Notes under the pieces: generated by a model
Told to the model about the DNA's origin: nothing
Seen by the model: only the letters and a program-made list of their open reading frames with translations
The model's database searches: none
DNA from: Heterohyrax brucei
Lineage: Eukaryota; Chordata; Mammalia; Hyracoidea; Procaviidae
Assembly: GCA_028571685.1 (NCBI GenBank)
Contig: CM053156.1
Location: forward strand, 90,399,049 to 90,463,048
Direction of reading: 5' to 3'
DNA: 64,000 bases
Shown: one piece after another, positions 39,718 through 49,117 of the stretch
Layout: every line of letters starts with the position of its first letter
Numbering within the stretch: the stretch's first letter is position 1
Made by a program: the position numbers and the translations under genes

Positions 39718-40180
39718 GATTGAACTGTGTCCCCCCAAAACTGCGTGCAGCAGTTTGACTGGGCAGTGATTCCCAGGACGTGTGGTGTCCCTGCTGCTGT
39801 CAATCCTGGCCCTGTGCCACTGCTGAGGGGAGCGGGCACGGGGACCCCGTGACGGAGGGGTGCTGTGCCTTGAGGTGGTGTCTCAGTGTACAAAGAGAGA
39901 GAAGCAAGAAGACCGGGGAACCTCACCCCCCAGGAGAGCCACAGTGGGGGGAGCAGACTGTGTGCTGTGGACCTGGGGTCCCTGCACCCCAGGAGCTCTC
40001 AGTCCAGGGGAAGGTAGTCGCCAAGGCCCTTCCTCCCCAGCCAGCAGGGAAGGCCTGCCCCCGGAGCCCTGCCCGCAGTCTGGAGTTGCAGCCTGCTGGA
40101 AGGTGGCAGGAAAAGCTCCTCCGGGTAAAGCCCTCCACCTGTGGTACTTCTGTTAAAGCAGCACCAGATGACTAAGGCAG
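39718..40180 (+). mobile_element. MaLR-like LTR
   Basis: It starts 'cagattgaactgtgtccccccaaaactg' and ends 'acctgtggtacttctgttaaagcagcaccagatgactaagg', the two hallmark ends of this LTR type. Confidence 0.75.
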
Positions 40181-40814
40181 ATGGGAAGCCAGCCAGCCAG
40201 CAGGTGGGGGCTGGACGTGGCTCTTGGAGACAGGGACAGCGACAGCAGAGACAAATGGTTTCAGCAGCTCCTCAGCCGGCGGTGGCGGTGGCGGTGGCCG
40301 GGGTTCCTGGTCCCACCAGTGACCATGCCATGGGCCCCTCCCTGTGTACAACGCAGTGTCCACACAACATCCAAATCGCATACGGTCCTGTTTCACAGAC
40401 CGTACTGAGGACGGTAAGTGACAGCGCTGCACTCCACCGAGGAACAGGCTGTCTCTGTCCTGTTAAGGAGGCAGGGTTGGTGTAGAGTGTCCTGAGTTGA
40501 TTTCTCTTGAGACAGGAAAGACATTAAATGAGGAAGGAGCAGAGCTGGGGAAGAGGGCCGCCAGTCCATGGAAGAAAGCTCGGGAGAGACGGGGCCCTTG
40601 TGCCCGGAGCTGACAGAGAAAGGAAGCCTCCCCCTAGAGTTGGCACCCTGAATTTGAACTTGTAACCTCTGAGTCTTGAGAAAGTAAATTTCTGTCCCAG
40701 CAGCAGGAGAGCACTGAGGGGGGACGCGGCGCGGGGAGACGGGGTGTTGCTCTAACGAACACCTGCTCTGGGAAGCCGTGTTGGAAGTGGGTGATCGGCA
40801 GAGGCAGAAAGAGT

Positions 40815-42500
40815 TTTGTTTTCTTTTAAATTGTGCTTTAGGTGAAAGTTCACAACTCAAGTTAATTTCTCATAAAAAAATTTACACACGTATTGCTGTG
40901 TGTCCCTGGTTGCAGTCCCCACAAGGGGACACCGCACTCTCCCTGTCCTCTCTGGGTTTCCCTCGTCCGGCCGGCCAGCTCCTGTCCCTTCCTGCCTTCT
41001 CATCCTGCCTGTGGACAGGGGCCGCCCTTTGGTCTTGTGTGTCGCGTGGGACTAGGAAGCGCTCTCTGGACGAGTGTTCTCTTGTGTTTCACAGTCCAGT
41101 CTGGACTTGGGAGAGTCAGCTCCAGGATGGCTGCGGTGCCGGGGTGTCTTTGGGGCTTCTTCCATCTCAGCCACACCGGTGAGTCTGCTCCTTCTGTGTA
41201 AATTAGAGTTCTGTGCCACTCTTCTCTCTTGCTTTGTCAGAGGCCCTGTGTTGTATACACTGTTAGGCTGGTCGTTGGCGGCAGCCGGGTGCCGTCCAGT
41301 TCTTTGGGTCTCGGGCTGACGGAGTCCTGATTTCTGTAGCCCCTCCATCTCTGGGCACAGATTTTCCTCGTGTCTTTGGTGCCCTTCATTCACCTTTGCT
41401 CCAGGTGGGTCGGGACCAATGGCGACATCTTAGATGTCCACTCGCCAGCTTTTAAGACCCCAGATGCCACTCACCAAATTGGAAGCAGAATATTTTCTTA
41501 ATACATGTTGTTAAGCCTATGGACGAAATATATTTATTTATTCTTCTCTATTGTGATTAAGTAAAAGTATACAATCCAAACCCATTCTGCAGCTCCTTCT
41601 GCTCTCCCTGCTCTGTGAATACACTCCTCCTTTTTGTTCTATGCTGTTGTATCCTCTTAACAAGCTCCTGTTCCCTCCACTCCACCCTCTTCTCTCCCAT
41701 CTAGAAAGAGACCAGTAGGACAGCCCTCTATAAACGCATAAAACCATGAAGTAAGCACACCGTATGGTCACATGGTGTCCCCAAGTCCAGTCCATCTTTG
41801 TCCAAAGAGTTGACCTCAGTGTGTTTTTTAGACAGGGACAGCAGCAGGTCTATGGGCCATGTTCCCAGGGGATCCTTTGGGCCATTGGACCACCAACTGT
41901 GGTCTTTTAGTGGCGTTCTTGAGCTGCACCCGTCTTTTTCTCATGTTGCCACAGGGACGTAACATTGTGGGCCCCGTCATGGCTGTCTTTGGTGGTGGCC
42001 AGGGACCCTCTGGTTCTTCAGGTCACATTTTGATACAGTCACCCGTTCACACGAGTCTTTCTGTCTCCTGAGCTCTTTTTTCTCATATCTTTGGTGTTCT
42101 TGGTGATCATCGGTTCCGGAGGCGTTGGGACCATTTGATGAACCTCAGCTGGCAGCTTGCTAGTTTTAAAACCCTAGATGCTAGTCACCAATACAGTGCA
42201 GAAGACTCTCTTAGCAGTGGGCTAATCGTGCCAACTGACCTCAATGTCCCCTGAGAGCATGATCCCCAGACCCCGCCTCGGCTACTCTATCCTTGCAACA
42301 TTGGGTTGAGGTTAGAAGAGCTTTCAGTTTACGGTGCAGTCAGTTCAGCTGATCTCCTTTCTGCTGTGTGCTGTCACTGTGTTCACCCAACCAAGTGTCT
42401 GTCAACTATCTAATCGGTGACCAACCCTCACCCCACCTCCCCACCCTTGTAGCCATCAAAGAGTCTTTTCTTTTGAACATGAGTCTATTTTCAATTACGG
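40815..42500 (-). mobile_element. L1 3'UTR, antisense, two abutting copies
   Basis: Two collinear segments (about 40815-41530 and 41531-42500) each contain 'cgccagcttttaagaccccagatgccactcacc'-type sequence (41445-41475, 42158-42192). The second begins with the complement of the L1 tail seen at 19740. Confidence 0.6.
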
Positions 42501-43002
42501 AAGAATTTTACAGTGCCTGATAGTGAAACCCTGGATTGCCTAGAAGTCTCTCGGCAGAATTACGGGGGGCTACGGATGTGAGAGTCAGTTCTGGGTGAGG
42601 GCTTAGCAGGCAATGAGGAGAGCTACAGAGAAAGCGTGCACCATCTTGGATAATACCTATGGCACCGTGGAGACTGTCACTTGAAATGTGGACGTTAAAT
42701 GTGCTTCTGGTGAGGCTTTGAAGGAAAATGATGACCATGTGACTGGACAGTGGAGGAAGGGTGAGGGTTTCCATGCAGTGGCAGAGAAGGACCTTGTCTG
42801 AATTGTGCTCCAGTGTTTGCTGCTGTGTGGACCTTGGGAGTGAGGAGCTGGAGACCTGGCAGAGGGATTCCTAAGCAAGATCTCTAAGGGGCTGCACGGT
42901 TTCTCTGGCTGCTTCTAGGAAAATGCGAAGGGAAGGGGGTGGACTTAAAAACAAACTGAAAAACGAAAACAAAGATTTGGAAGATTTGGTTGTGCAAACT
43001 AA

Positions 43003-43145
43003 GGACCCAAACCCGCTACTGTTGAGTTGATTCTGACTGACAGAGACCCTACAGGACAGAGCAGAACTGCTCCCTATGGTTTCCAAGGAGCACCTAGTGG
43101 ATTCGAACTGCCAACCCTGTGGTCAGCAGCCACAGCATTAGTGGT
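43003..43145 (-). repeat. AfroSINE, antisense
   Basis: 'aaacccgctactgttgagttgattctgactgacagagaccctacaggacagagcagaactgctcc' through 'gaactgccaaccctgtggtcagcag'. Inserted in the MaLR internal region. Confidence 0.93.
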
Positions 43146-44049
43146 CACCGAGGATGCAGCCATGCCGTCTTTTGTTACAGAGATCAGTCCCGTGACTGAT
43201 GGATCTAACCAGATCTCACAGCAGAAATCCACCAGCTCAGACTGAAGTTGAGAGGGAACACAAGGAAGGGGTGTTATTTGTTCCTTGGAATTCCACAGGC
43301 AGGAGACAGGCCAAAGGAGCTAGGCTGTTATTCTCCAAGGAAAGAAGGGGACCATCCCTGGAACAGCTCACAGAGCAGCAGAACTGCTGGGAAAAGGGGC
43401 ACAAGCAGAGCTGCCTCAGGCGCAAAGGCGGGGCCATGGCCTCTAGAGTCCCCAAGGTGGGTGCAAAGCCTCTGAGCTCTCTAGGGAGGGGCCACAGCGA
43501 CGAGGAGAGCAGGGTCACCCAAGGCTGAGGAAGCAGAGTTGCTTCCCCAGTGGACCTGAGCGGCTGAGCTGAAGCCCAGGGCCGAGCAGCCTCTGCCCAT
43601 AATCCAGAGACGGTGGTGAACACGGAGTCTGGGGGCAGGCTGTCACCCAGATGGTCCCAAAGAACAGATGATACTTTTCAGACCTGGAGAGAGAATGTGA
43701 ATTGTTCTGCCTGGCCTTGTACCTGCTTGATGCCCATAGGCCTGTCTTTCTCTGCAGCTTCTCCCGTTTGTTATGGTGATGTCTGCCTCGTCCCCCTTCC
43801 ACCAGGGAACCTTGGAAACAGAAGACTTGTAGTCTACGTTTCACAGGTTGACAGAAGGAGAGAGATTTTGCCCCCGGATGGAAAATACCTAAATTCTCAA
43901 TGATGTGTGTGATTCAGATGACTCAGAAGGTAAAACTTTGGACATTATGCTCATTTAAGATTTTTGGAATGATGTGACAGGGCCAACAACTTGGTGGGGT
44001 GAGTGGGTTTTGTATGGGGCAAGGACATCACTTTTAGGAGCCCAAAGGG

Positions 44050-44640
44050 TGGAATGCTACAGACTGGACCGTGTCCCCCAGAATACACACTGCGGATCAC
44101 AAGCTCTGTCTGTACTCATAGTCCCCTTTGGAAATGAGTTGTTTTTGTTGTGTTAATGAGGCAGAGTTATCATGGAGTATGTCTTGAGTCAATCTCTTTT
44201 GAGATATAAAAGACACGAAACAATGGGGGAGGGGAAGAGAGAGGCCCAGCCACGTGAAGACGGCCCAGGAGCAGAAGCTCCAAGAGGCAAGGACCTTCCT
44301 CCAGAGCCAACCGAGAGGGAAAGCCTTCCCCGAGAGCCAGTGCCCTAAATTCGGACCCCTAGCTTCCTAAGGAAACCCTGGTGGTATACTGGCTAAGTGC
44401 TACAGCTGCTAACCAGATGGTTGGCAGTTCAAGTCCAGCAGACACTCCCTGGAAACCCTCTGGGGCAGTTCTGTTCTGCCTGTAGGGTCGCTATGAGTCA
44501 GAACTGACTTGACGGCAGTGGGTTTGGCAGTGGGCTTAGCCTTATAAACTATGAGAAAAGAAGTTTCTGCTTGTTCAGGCTGCCCACTTGTGGTGCTCCT
44601 GTTATAGCAGCACTAGGTGCCTGAGATAGCACCCAGAACC
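44050..44640 (+). mobile_element. MaLR-like 3' LTR with nested SINE
   Basis: 'ctggaccgtgtcccccagaatacac' to 'cacttgtggtgctcctgttatagcagcactaggtgcc', preceded directly by MaLR-type internal sequence. An AfroSINE interrupts it at 44370-44530. Confidence 0.7.
44370..44530 (+). repeat. AfroSINE
   Basis: 'gaaaccctggtggtatactggctaagtgctacagctgctaacc' ... 'ggtcgctatgagtcagaactgacttgacggcagtgggtttgg'. Complete, in sense order. Confidence 0.95.
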
Positions 44641-47261
44641 AGAACAGGGGCTCAGGCAGCAGTGCCCACCCGAAGGGACCTTGTCTGGAGGACCCTGTCA
44701 GGTCTGTGGGTGGCCCCAGGGTTGGGGACAGCCCACCCCTGTGGACTCACGCCAGTCTTGAGTCGCAGGGTGGCCTCGTTCCTCAAACATCATGTTCCTC
44801 TCCACCCACGAGTCCCCACTCTCTGCACTTTCCCTTCTGTGGCCACCGAGCTCCCCAACTGTTAGGTCGTCGGAGACCACTGCTTCTGGGCAGGCCTCCC
44901 AGACTTCACCCTCTTTGCGCCTGAGACCCCATCTCCAGCACCCACTCCCTCAGCAACAGGACCGCAGCATGATGCTCCTCCTTCCTCGGGCCTGTGGCCC
45001 TCTGAGCCCTCACTCCTCACTCTCCTTCAGCTCCCTGCATCGGTCCTTCTGCCTTAAAAGACTCCACCTGGCACCGGACAGGGGCCCAGCCTGTGTCTGA
45101 GGATGATGAGCGGATGCCCCTGAGCGGTCCGGCCTTGCGAGCCAGGCAGCCCACTCCTCAGCCCTGCGCAGTCTCCCAGCTGCTCTGAGCCCCCACGGGA
45201 AGGCGCTGGCTATCGGTTGTTGGTCATTTATGCGCCTTCGGAGCCCAGAGAGCAGGCGTGTCTGCACCCACATAGCTCAGGCCCCCAGCCTGGGACTTTG
45301 GCGGGGCTCGGTCACTGGAGGCCGTGACAGGTGCCTGGCCCCGGCCCCCGCGCGTGTTTGTTTGGGGGAGAAGCTGGCAGTGCGCTTGCTGTCTTCCTTC
45401 TCTCCTCCTCCAGCCCCACGCGAAAGCTCTGGGGCAGCAGTTTCCAGAGATTGAAGGCAAAATTGCTTGAAAGCCTGTGCTTTTATCCTCCAATTTGCAG
45501 CCATTTATCAGGACCGGCTGGAGGGGCAGCAGGGACTCCGGCTGTGCTGTTGGCAGGGATGTGCCCGCTGCTGCCCAGAACAGGCTCTTTGTCCTTTTCC
45601 AGACGGCCGGGCTGTGGAGCCAGAGCCTGCAGGGGCCAGGCAAGGCTGCCTGGGGCCTGGAGGGCCAGTGGACAGCTAGTCTGCTAACAGCGGCCACATG
45701 GCCTCACTGCAGTGCGTAGGTGTCCTGTGGGTGGCTACCTGGTGGGGTCCCTGTACTCTGGGCACTGCAGGAGGTGGCATCCGATGTCCTTGCTGCCCCG
45801 GTGCTGTCCCCTGCTTCCACCTCTGCACAAACCAGCAGAGCCCCCTTGAGTGGGGAGAATGTACACAGGCTGGGACAAGAAGGCCCAGGGCCTGAGTGCC
45901 CCCAGCTCAGCTGCCCCTTCCCCAAGGAGGGTGCTGGCTCTGTGTGACAGTTTCTTGCCGAAGAAGAGGGTCCTGACTTGACTCCCGGAGTTGTTTGAGC
46001 TCCCAGGATGGTAGAGAGAGAGCTGGGGAGGGAGGGGTGAAGACCAAGGGCCCTGAGGGGGGTTTTCTGAGCATTTGGAAGGTACACGTGCAGGCACAGA
46101 GGTGGGAGTGAGAAGATGCCCCGGGAGACAGGGTTACTTTTTCTGGTTTTGTTAATGGTGCTGTCAACAGTCGGTCTCTCCCGCCCCCCCGCCCCCGCCC
46201 CCCGCCAGGTCCGTGGATCTGAGTCACTGTGAAGCCAGGGATGGGTGCTGAGCAGCTCTGGGCCGCGGCCAGACTACGCGGCCGTAGCAAGGTCACCTCC
46301 AGGACATGTGTCGCAACCAAGGGCGAGGGAGCCACGTCAGAGCTGCCGCAGTGCGGGTTTCGAGGGACTGCTCCAAGGGACCAGGGAGAGGGCCCCTCTG
46401 GCTAGGCAGACGACAGCTGACACCCCGAGTTTGTATCTCTCCCAAGCTGGGCCTGACTTGCCCTTTTCCAAGTGGATTTCACACTCCAGGGTGTGAAGGC
46501 CAGTGTCGCCTCCTGCGTGGGGCCCACGGGGACTTGTGCTCAGCCGCCTGTAGGACGGTTTGGGTTCCATCTGTCGGCTCGTCTTCTCACTGTCTCTGTC
46601 TGTCACCCTGAGGCCCACCTCCAGGCCTTTGCCCAGATCAACTCCTCTCTGCAGATGGCACCCCCGTGAAACCCCTCACTCCCTGCCCCTCCTTCCAGCT
46701 ATACTGCAGCCCCCTTCCTCCCTGTGTGTGACCCGTCAGGAGACCCCCCACCCCTCCTCCCTGTGTGTGCACAGATGGACACCTGTGGGCAGCCGTGCAG
46801 TGGCACGTCCTCTTTGGAGGCTGTCTTCCCAACCAGCATGGGCCTGGATGTGGCAGCCTCTGAGGCCCCCCATGTGAAGACAGTGGGTGACATGCTCACC
46901 TTGAACCACGGCTCCATTCTGAAGACTCCCATTCGCCTGACTATGCTGGCGCGGGGCCATGCTGCCCTGGCTGGGGTCCATGGCCAGGAGAAGTGACGGC
47001 CAAGAGGGAGGATCTGTCCTGCGGGTCAGCAGGCACATGATGCACAGGGCAGCCCCTCCTGTGGGGATCCCATGTGCTCAGTCAGTGACATCCTTTCCAC
47101 CAAGTATGCAGGGCAGACCCCCTGTGGGTTCCTGGGAGAGGCATGTGCCCCTGTCAGTGTGAAGGCGTGGCACCAGCATCCTGTGCCCGCTGCAGTTAGA
47201 AGGGGCCTGGTGGGGTAGGGGAGACTCCCACTCAGCCGCCTGCAAAGTTCTCAGGAATCCA

Positions 47262-48193
47262 CAAGATGAAAAGAATCTGCTTTATTGTGGCCTCTTGGTG
47301 GGCAGGGCAGCACATGGCCCGGCGGCATGCAGTGGGCAGGCACGGAGCTGGGCACAGCAGGTAGCCCTCTGCCCAGCCACCCAGGTGCTGGCGCCTCTGC
47401 CTCCCGAGGCCCCTGCAGCCCCAGCTGAGCCACTGGAGTGCAGGGGCTGGGTCAGCGAGCCTAGGGCCCGTGGGACACTGGAGCTCAAACACTGTGCCAC
47501 GCCAAGTGGCGGGTGATGGGCAAGCAGCTGGTGGCTGAGCCGGAGGCAGCAGCACAAAGTGGGGGGCGTGGGAGCCCACACCTGCCAATCCAGCCTGAGT
47601 GCCTTGGCAATTTTGTGTCTCTTGATTAAACATCCAAGGAACATCAAGTTCACAGACGTTTTCATCTTCGTCTTCCTGAAAACACCCAGAGTGGAAATGC
47701 AGAGAACAGCTGTGAGGTTCCTGGAGGGTCACTGGACATCTTGTGGGGAGCAAGACAGTTGCGAGGGGAGGGATGAAGGGGCCAGGGTAAGCAGGGGTGA
47801 AACAGCAGCACAGACAGGGCCTCGATGGCTTGGGAGCAGGCAGGTGCACAGACGTGCACAGGTGTTGACATGTGCAGGAGCAAACCGCCTGGGTCAGGAT
47901 GCCTGGAGCACAAGGAGAGAACTTGCTTTGGAAAGAGAACACCAGCCAGTACGTGTGCAAAATCAGCCACCAGTGTCCTGTCCACAGGGGTGGGACTGAG
48001 TGGCGGGGAGCCCCGGTGTGCCCCTCTGGGGGGGAGCCAGGACTAGGGTGGCAGCACCAGCCCACCAAGCTCCAGTTCAGCCAGCGCAGGCCCCCCACGC
48101 CCACCGCTGCTGTGCAGGTGGCCTGAGGGAGGCCGCCTAGCATTTGGGCAGGTCCCAGGCGTGGCGGCTCTGCGGAGGCTCCGCCGCCTGTCC
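47262..48193 (-). other. HRH3: HRH3 3'UTR
   Basis: About 930 bp between the stop and the first minus-strand AATAAA. No repeat seen. The end is inferred from the signal. Confidence 0.7.
47281..47286 (-). terminator. HRH3 poly(A) signal
   Basis: TTTATT on +, AATAAA on the minus strand, followed on that strand by T-rich and GT-containing sequence. Confidence 0.75.
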
Positions 48194-49117
48194 TCACTTC
48201 CAGCAGCGCTCAAGGGAGCCGCGGGCCGGGGCCTTGAGCTGGTGAGGGCAGAGCAGCCTGGTGAACGCACGGCGGAAGCTGTTGTGGCACAGCGGGTACA
48301 GTGCGGGGTTGACAGCCGAGTTGGCCCACAGCAGCCAGAAGGACGCCTCGTACCAGTAGTCGGGGACACAGCGGCCGTGGCAGGCCGCGCGGATGATCAT
48401 GAGGAGCGTGTATGGGGCCCAGCAGAGCCCGAAGATGCTCACGATGACAGCCAGGGACTTGGCCACCTTCTTGTCCCTCGACAGGCGGAAGCGCTGGGTG
48501 ATGCTCTGGGACACCATCTTCACGCGCTTCTCCAGGGATGCCGATGATGCCGACGGCTTGGAGCCCCGCTTGAAAGACCGTGGTCGCTCCGTGCCCCTGG
48601 AGGAGCTGCCTGAGCTGGAGGTAGGGGAGGCAGCGGGGCCCCCTTCCCCACGGCCGCCCCCTGGGGCTCCCTCCCCCACGTCGGTGCCGGGAGCCGCTTC
48701 GCCAAGCCCGCAGCGCTGCAGGGGCAGGGCCTCCCCGCGTCCCTTGCACCAGCAGCCCCAGCAGCCGGAGCGGGGCGGTGGAGTGGGCTGGGCCCCAGGT
48801 GGTGGCTCTGGGCCGGCTGCCTCCTGGACCCCGTCCAGCCGGACCCGCGTGCGCCTCTGGATGTTCAGGTAGATGCTGAGGTTGAAGAAGGTGACGCTGA
48901 GGAAGGGTGTGAAGAACTCGAGTGCGGAGGCCGTGATCAGGAAGTACCAGTTGTAGAAGAACTCAGCGTAGCAGTGGCCCTCAGGGATGGCGCTGCCACC
49001 GGACAGATACTCCCAGCTCAGGATGGCCGGCCCGTAGAGCAGGAAGGCAAGCACCCACACCAACACCATCTTCTGCACCGCCCGCCGAGTGTCACCCTGC
49101 TGGGCTCGATAGGAGAC
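48194..49117 (-). CDS. HRH3: HRH3 exon 3 (TM4-TM7 and tail)
   Basis: After the acceptor gcggcag the minus frame reads VSYRAQQGDTRRAVQKMVLV, covers TM4-TM7 and the long third loop, and ends LERCWK and TGA (complement of 48194-48196). Confidence 0.96.
   Translation of the reverse strand, partial: VSYRAQQGDTRRAVQKMVLVWVLAFLLYGPAILSWEYLSGGSAIPEGHCYAEFFYNWYFLITASALEFFTPFLSVTFFNLSIYLNIQRRTRVRLDGVQEAAGPEPPPGAQPTPPPRSGCWGCWCKGRGEALPLQRCGLGEAAPGTDVGEGAPGGGRGEGGPAASPTSSSGSSSRGTERPRSFKRGSKPSASSASLEKRVKMVSQSITQRFRLSRDKKVAKSLAVIVSIFGLCWAPYTLLMIIRAACHGRCVPDYWYEASFWLLWANSAVNPALYPLCHNSFRRAFTRLLCPHQLKAPARGSLERCWK

Larger units (their letters stand above)
39278..44640 (+). mobile_element. MaLR element, heavily nested
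   Basis: LTR-like pieces at 39278-39430 and 40456-40710, a fuller LTR at 39718-40180, MaLR-type internal sequence at about 42510-44045 and a 3' LTR at about 44050-44640. Two antisense L1 pieces and two SINEs sit inside. Reading these as one old element is inference. No coding capacity remains. Confidence 0.5.
32043..47255. other. MTG2-HRH3 intergenic region
   Basis: No gene is supported. Assigned repeats: antisense BovB-like LINE (34375-34900), L1M-like patch (35105-35290), SINEs (37160, 38514, 43003, 44370), L1 3' ends (38455-38830, 40815-42500) and a MaLR nest (39278-44640). The stretches 32045-33770, 35300-36940 and 44650-47250 are mostly unique, GC-rich sequence in which I see nothing. 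Open frames there have no recognisable domain or splice support. Confidence 0.65.

Noticed and set aside
32043-47255. Search for a further protein-coding gene between MTG2 and HRH3
   Set aside because: No run of splice-flanked frames with family resemblance was found. The open frames are short or fall in repeats.
47232-48197. A 321-aa minus frame in the HRH3 3'UTR
   Set aside because: It lies almost wholly downstream of the HRH3 stop and has no known domain; it is open by chance in GC-rich DNA.
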